From Gp7-AA10 sp035636095 (lineage in GTDB: Bacteria; Acidobacteriota; Thermoanaerobaculia; Gp7-AA8), in the NCBI GenBank assembly GCA_035636095.1, contig DASPZU010000079.1, positions 1-6,808 on the forward strand: DNA of 6,808 bases, given 5' to 3'. Under the pieces are notes generated by a model. That model did no database searches, was not told where the DNA came from, and saw only the letters and a program-made list of their open reading frames with translations. Every line of letters begins with the position of its first letter. The stretch's first letter is position 1. This document shows positions 1 to 5,739 of this stretch, one piece after another. The translations under genes were made by a program, and so were the position numbers.

Positions 1-1005
1 GCCAAGCATCTCCGGTTCGCGATCGACACGGCGCTCGAACCTGTGCGCCAGATCGTGAAGAATTTCACGCCGGTGGTGATCGCACGCGGCGTGGTGCAGC
101 TCAGTGCGTATCTCGACAACCTTCTGGCGACGCTGCTGGGCACGGCCGCCGCTTCGGCACTGTCGTACGCGCAGTTGATCGCATTGCTGCCGGTGAGCCT
201 GTTCGGGATGTCGGTGGCCGCCGCCGAGCTGCCGCAAATGTCGGCCACGCTCGGTTCGGAGGAAGACATCCACGCGGCCTTGCGCAACCGGATGACGGGC
301 GGACTGCGGCAGATCGCATTTTTCGTGATTCCGTCGGTGGTGGCGTACATCGCGATCGGGCATGCCATCGTGGCGGCGCTGTATCAGGGCGGCCGCTTCA
401 AAACCGATGACACTCTCTACGTCTGGTACATCCTGATCGGCTCGACGGTCGGACTTCTCGCCGCAACGCTGGGACGTTTGTACTCATCGGCGTTTTACGC
501 GCTCCGCGACACGCGCACGCCGCTGCGCTTCGCGATCTTGCGCGTCGCGCTCACCGGAATCCTGGGCTACCTCTTCGCGCTGCCGCTGCGGCCGTTGCTG
601 ATCGATGCGCTGCAGTTTGCGGGCGTGCCGCTTCCGCTGATCCAGGGAAGCACAAAGTCGCTCGGTGCGATCGCGCTCACCGCGACCGCCGGTGTTGCCG
701 GCTGGCTCGAGTTCATCCTGCTTCGCCGTGCGCTGGGGCGTCGTATCGGACCGGTTCCGCTTTCACGAGGCTATTTGATGCGGCTGTGGACTTCAGCGAT
801 CATCGCGGGAATCGCCGGCGCCGCGTTCTATGCCTTCGTCACGCCGCGACTTGGTCAATACCTGCCGCGCTTCCTGCCCTACATTCGCGACGGTTTGATC
901 GTGTGCGCCATCTTCGGCGTGATCTACTTCGCGATGGCGTGGGCCTTGGGCGTGCCGGAAGCGCGCGCAACAGTGGGGCGCTTCTTGCTACGATCCTCGC
1001 GATGA
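1..1005 (+). CDS. murJ: MurJ/MviN lipid II flippase, C-terminal part (5' end outside window)
   Basis: Inner-membrane flippase of the MATE/MOP superfamily that moves lipid II, the peptidoglycan precursor, to the periplasmic face. The frame is open from base 1, so the gene starts upstream; 334 residues are visible, roughly the last two thirds of a typical protein of about 500. About eight hydrophobic segments are seen (window residues near 22-46, 54-78, 103-125, 139-163, 176-201, 220-241, 260-281, 298-317), which fits TM7-14. Family motifs include LPVSLFGMSVAAAELPQMS (63-81), LYQGGRFKTDDT (127-138) and FYALRDTRTP (165-174). A GTG at 43 is in frame but internal, since homologous sequence continues upstream of it. 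Oddity: at the place where E. coli MurJ has Asp269-Arg270 and Glu273 this protein has Gln58-Leu59 and Leu62. The stop overlaps the start of the next gene (ATGA), suggesting translational coupling. Family assignment is strong; activity as a true lipid II flippase is inferred. Confidence 0.93.
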   Translation, partial: AKHLRFAIDTALEPVRQIVKNFTPVVIARGVVQLSAYLDNLLATLLGTAAASALSYAQLIALLPVSLFGMSVAAAELPQMSATLGSEEDIHAALRNRMTGGLRQIAFFVIPSVVAYIAIGHAIVAALYQGGRFKTDDTLYVWYILIGSTVGLLAATLGRLYSSAFYALRDTRTPLRFAILRVALTGILGYLFALPLRPLLIDALQFAGVPLPLIQGSTKSLGAIALTATAGVAGWLEFILLRRALGRRIGPVPLSRGYLMRLWTSAIIAGIAGAAFYAFVTPRLGQYLPRFLPYIRDGLIVCAIFGVIYFAMAWALGVPEARATVGRFLLRSSR

Positions 1006-1997
1006 GCGAGGTGCTCCTTGAAGTGAAGAAGCTCAGGACGACCTTCTTCACCGGCGACGGCGAAGTGCATGCCGTCGACAACGTTTCCTTCGATGTTCGC
1101 AAGGGCGAAGCGCTGGCGCTGGTCGGCGAATCGGGATGCGGCAAGAGCGTGACCGCGATGTCGATCATGCGGCTGGTCGCGTCGCCGGGAAAAATTACGG
1201 GCGGAGAAATTCGATTCAAGGGACGCGATCTGGCCGATCTTTCCGAAAAAGAGATGCGAAAGGTTCGCGGCAATGACATCGCGATGGTGTTCCAGGAGCC
1301 GATGACGTCGCTCAATCCGGTCTTCAAGATCGGCGATCAGGTGGCCGAGGCCATCCGCATGCATCGCAAAGTCTCGAAGAAGGAAGCGCGCAAACAGGCC
1401 GGCGACATGCTCGAGCTGGTCTCGATCCCCGATCCGATCAAACGCCTGGACGATTATCCGCATCAGCTCTCGGGCGGAATGCGGCAGCGCGTGATGATCG
1501 CGATGGCGTTGTCGTGCGATCCGGAGCTCCTCATTGCCGATGAGCCGACCACCGCGCTCGACGTCACGATTCAAGCCCAGATCATGGAGCTGCTGGCGTC
1601 GCTGCAGAAGCGGCTCGGCCTCGCCATTCTGCTCATCACGCACGACCTCGGCATCGTCGCCGAGTTCTGCGAGCGCATCATCGTCATGTACACGGGACGG
1701 ATCGTCGAAGAAGCGCCGGTGCGCGATCTCTTCGCGAATCCCGCCCATCCGTACACTCGCGGACTCTTGAAATCACTTCCCAGCGTCGCGCACGACGATC
1801 GGCGACTGCCCACCATCAAGGGAATGGTCCCTGCGCTGACCGCGCTGCCATCGGGATGCAAATTCAATCCGCGTTGCCCCGACGTCATGCCCATCTGCCT
1901 GGGCAACGAACCCGCGCGAATGATGGTGGGAGAAGGACACGACGCGCGGTGCTATTTGCATGGGGATCTCGCGGATGCGGAGAGGATCGGAGAGTGA
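1002..1997 (+). CDS. dppD: Oligopeptide/dipeptide ABC transporter ATP-binding protein, DppD/OppD type
   Basis: Cytoplasmic ATPase that powers a peptide (or related nickel/oligosaccharide-type) ABC importer, normally paired with a DppF partner. It has 331 residues, the usual family length. Seen in order: Walker A GESGCGKS (42-49), Q-loop Gln98 in VFQEPMTSLNP, signature LSGGM (156-160), Walker B LLIADE (176-181) with D-loop ALD, H-loop His214, and the C-terminal oligo_HPY extension with NPAHPYTRGLL (246-256). Cysteines 286, 292, 299 and 317 match the four-cysteine tail that binds a [4Fe-4S] cluster in characterised DppD proteins. I chose ATG 1002 because the homology starts there and it overlaps the murJ stop in ATGA; the frame is open further upstream to 786, but that part is the shadow of murJ. 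There is no clear Shine-Dalgarno, so translation probably depends on ribosomes finishing murJ. No permease gene is adjacent. Substrate is unknown. Confidence 0.95.
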   Translation: MSEVLLEVKKLRTTFFTGDGEVHAVDNVSFDVRKGEALALVGESGCGKSVTAMSIMRLVASPGKITGGEIRFKGRDLADLSEKEMRKVRGNDIAMVFQEPMTSLNPVFKIGDQVAEAIRMHRKVSKKEARKQAGDMLELVSIPDPIKRLDDYPHQLSGGMRQRVMIAMALSCDPELLIADEPTTALDVTIQAQIMELLASLQKRLGLAILLITHDLGIVAEFCERIIVMYTGRIVEEAPVRDLFANPAHPYTRGLLKSLPSVAHDDRRLPTIKGMVPALTALPSGCKFNPRCPDVMPICLGNEPARMMVGEGHDARCYLHGDLADAERIGE

Positions 1998-2090
1998 ATT
2001 TCAAATTTCAAATTGCAAATGACAAATGAAAAAAGGAATGCGCCATTTTCAATTTTTCATTTTCAATTTTTCATTTTTCATTTGAAATTT
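1997..2090. repeat. AT-rich heptamer-repeat element with inverted-repeat arms
   Basis: A 94-base block of about 21% GC inside a GC-rich operon. The left side reads as 7-base units (AATTTCA, AATTTCA, AATTGCA, AATGACA, AATGAAA), the right side also (TTTTCAA, TTTTTCA, TTTTCAA, TTTTTCA, TTTTTCA, TTTGAAA), including two perfect copies of the 14-mer TTTTCAATTTTTCA (2046-2059 and 2060-2073). The arms are complementary: AAATTTCAAAT (2003-2013) pairs with ATTTGAAATTT (2080-2090), and alternatively CAAATGAAAAA (2023-2033) pairs with TTTTTCATTTG (2074-2084). A GC-containing centre, GGAATGCGCC, sits between them. It starts at the last base of the dppD stop and ends 9 bases before the likely dppF start. 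It could be a dispersed non-coding repeat, an intercistronic mRNA stem or a slippage-grown tract. It contains no recognisable transposase or terminator U-run after a GC stem. Confidence 0.85.
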
Positions 2091-2099
2091 CCGAAAGGG

Positions 2100-3155
2100 A
2101 TGCCTGAAGTAATCGAGCGATCCGCCCCCCAAACCACCCCCAAAGTCCCGACCGGGGCGGGGGAGACGCTGCTTCTCGTCAGCGATCTTCGAAAATATTT
2201 TCCAGTGAAGCGCGGCGTTCTCGCACGCGTTGTCGCGGAGGTCAAAGCCGTCGACGGCGTGACGTTCGCGATCTCACGCGGTGAAACGCTCGGCCTGGTC
2301 GGCGAATCGGGATCGGGAAAAACGACAGTCGGTCGTTGCATTCTTCGTCTGATCGAGCCGACATCGGGGACAGTCGAATTCGAAGGCGTCGATCTGATGC
2401 AACTGGGCGCCGGCGACATGCGACGCAAACGCCGCGACATGCAGATTGTTTTTCAGGACCCTTACGCTTCGCTGAATCCGAGGATGACGGTGGGGACGAT
2501 CGTGTCGGAGCCGCTGATCATCCACGGCGGAATGAGCAACAGCGAACGCGCCGACCGGGTCGCGGAGCTTCTCGAAAAAGTGGGGCTCAGTCCTGATTAC
2601 CGCCGGCGCTACCCGCACGAATTCTCGGGAGGTCAGCGACAGCGAATCGGCGTTGCGCGCGCGCTGGCGACCAATCCGAAATTCCTGGTGCTGGACGAGC
2701 CCGTCTCCGCGCTCGACGTCTCGGTACAGGCGCAGGTGATCAATCTGCTGCAGGATCTCCAAGAAGATCTATATTTAACATATCTATTTATAGCACATGA
2801 TTTATCGGTCGTCGAGCACATCTCCACCCGCGTCGCGGTCATGTACCTCGGCAAGATCATGGAGCTGGCGGACCGGCGCGCGTTGTACGCCGATCCGCTG
2901 CACCCGTACACCAAGGCGCTGCTCTCGGCGGTTCCGATCCCCGATCCGGTCCAGCACAAGACCCGCATTCTCCTGAAAGGTGATATTCCGACGCCGCTCA
3001 ATCCGCCCAGCGGCTGCGTTTTTCACACCCGATGTCCGATCGCGCAGTTTCCCATCTGCAGGGATGTCGTCCCGCCGCTGATCGAGCACAAACCGGGACA
3101 ATTCGCGGCTTGCCATTTCGCCGGCTATCCGGTCCCTCCGGCGAAAAATCCGTAA
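2100..3155 (+). CDS. dppF: Oligopeptide/dipeptide ABC transporter ATP-binding protein, DppF/OppF type
   Basis: Second ATPase of a peptide-type ABC importer, expected to form a heterodimer with the DppD-like protein encoded just upstream. From ATG 2100 it has 351 residues. Seen: Walker A GESGSGKT (68-75), Q-loop Gln119 in VFQDPYASLNP, signature FSGGQ (175-179), Walker B FLVLDE (195-200), ALD D-loop, H-loop His233, then the oligo_HPY tail with DPLHPYTKALL (265-275) and cysteines 306, 312, 320 and 338, a possible Fe-S set. The frame is open upstream to the dppD stop, with TTG 2013 and ATG 2019 as other starts, but these would add a hydrophobic leader translated from the AT-rich repeat (residues such as SIFHFQFFIFHLKF), so I prefer 2100. 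The purine run AAAGGG touches the ATG directly, which is too close for an ideal ribosome site, so the start remains uncertain. Codons 223-235 are abnormally AT-rich. Substrate unknown. Confidence 0.94.
   Translation: MPEVIERSAPQTTPKVPTGAGETLLLVSDLRKYFPVKRGVLARVVAEVKAVDGVTFAISRGETLGLVGESGSGKTTVGRCILRLIEPTSGTVEFEGVDLMQLGAGDMRRKRRDMQIVFQDPYASLNPRMTVGTIVSEPLIIHGGMSNSERADRVAELLEKVGLSPDYRRRYPHEFSGGQRQRIGVARALATNPKFLVLDEPVSALDVSVQAQVINLLQDLQEDLYLTYLFIAHDLSVVEHISTRVAVMYLGKIMELADRRALYADPLHPYTKALLSAVPIPDPVQHKTRILLKGDIPTPLNPPSGCVFHTRCPIAQFPICRDVVPPLIEHKPGQFAACHFAGYPVPPAKNP
2766..2804 (+). other. AT-rich, rare-codon patch inside dppF around the H-loop
   Basis: Thirteen successive codons (residues 223-235, DLYLTYLFIAHDL) all end in A or T, using CTA twice, TTA twice and ATA once. 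GC content is 8 of 39 bases, while the codons on both sides are GC-rich and mostly end in G or C. The encoded protein is normal for the family and includes the switch histidine, His233. So the DNA, not the protein, is unusual. It contains a -35-like TTAACA (2775-2780) and a -10-like TATATT (2770-2775), but these are not spaced as a promoter. Possible readings are a translation pause, an embedded regulatory or RNA signal, or a short recombination tract from an AT-rich donor. Confidence 0.7.
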
Positions 3156-3175
3156 CGTTCGCAATGAAGTGAGGG

Positions 3176-3203
3176 TTAATCCGTTATGAAGCGCGGGTAC
3201 AAT
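3176..3203 (+). promoter_or_regulatory. Putative sigma70-type promoter for the efflux operon
   Basis: The 124-base gap between dppF and the TolC-type gene holds TACAAT at 3198-3203, a five-of-six match to the -10 consensus, preceded 16 bases upstream by TTAATC (3176-3181), a weak -35 match (three of six). Transcription would begin near 3210 and leave a leader of about 70 bases. The -10 box sits in the loop of a small GC stem, GCGGG (3193-3197) with CCCGC (3207-3211). The hexamer ATGAAG occurs twice, at 3164-3169 and 3186-3191, 22 bases apart, flanking the -35. No U-tract terminator for the upstream operon is visible, so read-through from dppF is possible. Confidence 0.4.
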
Positions 3204-3239
3204 GCGCCCGCCAAATTGGTATCTCTCACGAAACTCTGA

Positions 3240-3251
3240 GCAATCCATTGC
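3240..3251. promoter_or_regulatory. Small palindrome in the efflux-operon leader, possible operator
   Basis: GCAAT-CC-ATTGC is a perfect 5-2-5 inverted repeat between the putative -10 box and the ribosome binding site. Its place would suit a repressor site, but such short palindromes also occur by chance and no regulator gene is adjacent. Confidence 0.2.
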
Positions 3252-3268
3252 GTAATAGAGGCGTGTCC

Positions 3269-3275
3269 AGGAGGG
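3269..3275 (+). promoter_or_regulatory. Strong ribosome binding site of the TolC-type gene
   Basis: AGGAGGG lies four bases before ATG 3280. It is the best Shine-Dalgarno match in the window and fixes the start of the outer-membrane channel gene, consistent with the first gene of a new transcript. Confidence 0.8.
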
Positions 3276-3279
3276 TTTC

Positions 3280-4992
3280 ATGACCGCTGTTCGACGGTTT
3301 ACTGCGGTAGTTTGCTTATTGGGAGCGATCTCGCTCGCCGCGCAGACGCCGACGCCAACACCCAAGGTCGTCCCCGTTCAGACGGAGCCCGTGACGGCGC
3401 AGGTCCGGGCCGATACGGATCGCGATCTCTCCGATCCGAGCGCGCTCAAGCTCTCGCTCGACGATGCGCTCCAGACTGCCGTCCAGAACAACGTCGGCAT
3501 CCAGTTGGAGCGCTACGTTCTCCTCGAGTCCGGTCAGAGCCTGCGCGGCCAATACGGCATCTTCGATTGGTTCACGACCGCCGACATCGAACGCCAAAGC
3601 TCACAGTCGCCGACGACATCGCAATTTGCGCCCAGCGGAAGCCGCGCCACCATCGCAAACTTCGGCGTGTCGCAGTTCATCCCGACCGGCGGAACGTATT
3701 CAATCGGCTTCAACAACTCGCGCGGAACGACCACCGGCGGCGGGACTTTCGTCAACCCGGCTTACCGCAGCAGCCTCGGCCTCGGCCTCACGCACCCGCT
3801 GATGCGCAATTTCGGCGTTGACATCAGCCGCCGCGGCATCCTGATCGCGCGCAATACCCTCGGTATCAATCGTGACGTTTTCCGCGGCGCGCTCATGGAC
3901 ACCGCCGTCGCGACGGAGCAGGTCTATCTCGACCTGGTGTATGCCCGGCGATTTGTTGACGTGGTCAAAGAATCGCTCTTTCTGGCCCGCGATCAGGCGC
4001 GCATCACGCAGATCCGCATCGATGTGGGCGCTTCCGCGCCGCTCGATATTCTCCAGCCGCGAGTCCAGATCGCCACGCAGGAAGAGAATCTGATCGCCGC
4101 GGTTGCTTCGGTGCGCGACGCCGAGGACCGGCTCCGCGCGGTCATGCATCTCGATCCAGCCGAGTGGAGCCGGCCCATCATCCCGACCTCGCCGGTGGGC
4201 TACACGCCGATCGCGATCAACCCGGAGCAGGCAGTCGCGACCGCGCTTCAACTGCGTCCGGAGCTGCACCAACAGCAATTGACGACCGCGACCCGGAAAG
4301 TCCAGTACACCTACGCACGGAATCAAGTGCTGCCGCAGCTCGATCTGAAGTTGAACTACAACTCAGCCGGTCTGGCCGGGCGGACGCAGGAATTTGATCC
4401 GGTCACCGGACTTCCGACCGGACGTTTCAACACCACCGGTTACTCGAACGCATTGAGTCAGGTGTTCGGAAACGACTTTCCGTCATGGATCGTGGCTGTC
4501 AACGTGGGGCTGCCGCTGACCAACATCGGAGCGCGCGCCGAGGCCAAACGGGCGGAGCTCGATGTGGCGCTGGCACGGACAAACGAGGAGCAGACGCGGC
4601 AGAACATCGCCCTCGAAGTTCGAAAGACAGCGCGCGATATCGATACCACCGCTAAAGAGATCACGGCGTCGCGCGCGGCGCGTGAGGCTGCCGCACAGAA
4701 CCTCGAAGCGGAGCGCCGCCGTTATGAGAACGGCATGACCACCAACTTCCAGGTGCTGCAGATTCAGCAACAGCTCTCCGACTCGCGCGCGAGAGAGATC
4801 CTGGCGCTGGTGGCGTACAACAAGTCGGTGGCCGCCTATCACCGCGCGGTCGGCGATCTGCTGGATGTTGCAAATATCAAAGTCGAAGAGCCGAAGATCG
4901 AGGAACCGAATACATTCCGCGTGTTTGACCGCTACAATTGGCTGAATTACGGCAGCAGAATCCAGTCGAACACGACGGAGACAAAGCAGTAG
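3280..4992 (+). CDS. TolC-family outer-membrane efflux protein
   Basis: Outer-membrane channel that would trimerise and span the periplasm as the exit duct of a tripartite exporter. It has 570 residues, longer than E. coli TolC (under 500). Residues 1 to about 21 form a signal peptide (MTAVRRF then a hydrophobic core ending SLAA), followed by a Thr/Pro-rich linker (TPTPTPK). Two outer-membrane efflux repeats follow: the first begins LKLSLDDALQTAVQNN (57-71) and contains Gly/Thr-rich strands and loops (about 125-175) then long helices (about 200-290); the second begins INPEQAVATALQLRPEL (313-329), has strand segments (352-361, 403-414) and helices (about 417-530) with the family-like RYENGMTTNFQVLQIQQQL (481-499). 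The last 35 or so residues (EEPKIEEP onward) are a polar tail. The start is fixed by a strong AGGAGGG. It is immediately followed by a YIP1 gene and an adaptor gene, so its partner is probably encoded here. Substrate unknown. Confidence 0.93.
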   Translation: MTAVRRFTAVVCLLGAISLAAQTPTPTPKVVPVQTEPVTAQVRADTDRDLSDPSALKLSLDDALQTAVQNNVGIQLERYVLLESGQSLRGQYGIFDWFTTADIERQSSQSPTTSQFAPSGSRATIANFGVSQFIPTGGTYSIGFNNSRGTTTGGGTFVNPAYRSSLGLGLTHPLMRNFGVDISRRGILIARNTLGINRDVFRGALMDTAVATEQVYLDLVYARRFVDVVKESLFLARDQARITQIRIDVGASAPLDILQPRVQIATQEENLIAAVASVRDAEDRLRAVMHLDPAEWSRPIIPTSPVGYTPIAINPEQAVATALQLRPELHQQQLTTATRKVQYTYARNQVLPQLDLKLNYNSAGLAGRTQEFDPVTGLPTGRFNTTGYSNALSQVFGNDFPSWIVAVNVGLPLTNIGARAEAKRAELDVALARTNEEQTRQNIALEVRKTARDIDTTAKEITASRAAREAAAQNLEAERRRYENGMTTNFQVLQIQQQLSDSRAREILALVAYNKSVAAYHRAVGDLLDVANIKVEEPKIEEPNTFRVFDRYNWLNYGSRIQSNTTETKQ

Positions 4993-5739
4993 ATGACGAG
5001 TACCGAGACTCCGGCCTCGCCGCTGCCCCCAGCGGCGCCGAAACCCAGCGGCGTTCAACGCATCGTCGGCGTGCTGATCTCGCCTGATGAGACATTTGCC
5101 TCCATCGCGCGGCAACCCGATTTTCTCGTCCCGCTGATTTTGATCCTGGTCGGTTCGGTGATCGGCGGAATCATCTTCGCGCAGCGCGTCGATTTCATGT
5201 CGGCCGCGCGCGAGGCGATGGAGGAAAGAGGCAATATGACCGAGGCGCAGATCGACAGCGCCGTCCGCATCGGCTCCATCATCGGCAAGTCGTTCGCCTA
5301 CGCGTCGCCGCTCGTGTCGGTGATTGCTCTTCTGGTCGTGGCTGCGGTCATGCTGCTCGCGTTCCGGCTCATGGGCGGCGAGGGGACTTTCCAACAGGCT
5401 TTTGCGACCACGACTTACGCGTGGATGCCCGGGCTGATCAAGAGCATCATCATCACCATCATCATCGCGGTAAAAAGCGGTGTGACGGCCGTCGACCTCC
5501 CGACCCTGGTCCGTTCCAATCTGGCCTTCCTGGTGACGATGAAGGAACATCCGATGCTCTTTTCACTGCTGGCGTCGATTGACATCTTCGGCATCTGGAC
5601 GCTGGTGCTTTTCATCATCGGGTTCGCTCACGTCGGGAAGGTGTCCAAAGCGAAATCTGCCGCCATCGTGATCACCTTGCGAGTGGTCAGCGTGCTGTTC
5701 GGCCTCATCGGTCCGGCGATCCAATCGCTGCGGAAATGA
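4993..5739 (+). CDS. YIP1-family integral membrane protein
   Basis: Small inner-membrane protein of 248 residues resembling the bacterial Yip1 domain family, whose role in bacteria is not established. The N-terminal 20 residues are Pro/Ala-rich and polar, followed by GVLISPDETFASIARQP (26-42), a segment typical of this family just before the first helix. Five hydrophobic segments are visible near 44-63, 104-126, 143-161, 189-213 and 222-243, with a charged loop (65-100) between the first two. No catalytic motif is seen. The ATG follows the TAG of the channel gene with no gap; GGAG at 4977-4980 lies 12 bases upstream, rather far, so coupling to the previous gene is likely. Its stop overlaps the adaptor start (ATGA). 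The context suggests a helper of the exporter or an accessory membrane factor; this is inference. The family call rests on topology and the entry motif. Confidence 0.8.
   Translation: MTSTETPASPLPPAAPKPSGVQRIVGVLISPDETFASIARQPDFLVPLILILVGSVIGGIIFAQRVDFMSAAREAMEERGNMTEAQIDSAVRIGSIIGKSFAYASPLVSVIALLVVAAVMLLAFRLMGGEGTFQQAFATTTYAWMPGLIKSIIITIIIAVKSGVTAVDLPTLVRSNLAFLVTMKEHPMLFSLLASIDIFGIWTLVLFIIGFAHVGKVSKAKSAAIVITLRVVSVLFGLIGPAIQSLRK

Noticed and set aside
786..1001. In-frame 72-residue N-terminal extension of the DppD-like protein
   Set aside because: It lies wholly inside murJ, is Arg-rich out-of-frame sequence with no family similarity, and the normal family start is at 1002.
924..1748. Minus-strand open frame of 274 codons opposite dppD
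   Set aside because: Composition is the mirror of the GC-rich sense gene, with no domain and no credible start context.
2013..2099. N-terminal extension of the DppF-like protein from TTG 2013 or ATG 2019
   Set aside because: It would be translated from the AT-rich repeat and gives a Phe/His/Ile-rich leader not found in this family; ATG 2100 gives the expected length. Not fully excluded.
2770..2804. Promoter inside the AT-rich dppF patch
   Set aside because: TTAACA and TATATT resemble -35 and -10 boxes but are overlapping and in the wrong order; no well-spaced pair was found.
3193..3211. GC stem after dppF as an intrinsic terminator
   Set aside because: Only five base pairs with a nine-base loop and no following T-run.
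5443..5466. CATCAT-type trinucleotide run in the YIP1 gene
   Set aside because: It simply encodes a run of Ile/Thr in a membrane helix and is short; no reason to call it a functional repeat.
4483..5550. Minus-strand open frame of 355 codons
   Set aside because: It spans antisense to the end of the channel gene and most of YIP1, is rich in Arg/His/Asp, has no recognisable domain, and long antisense frames are common in GC-rich DNA.
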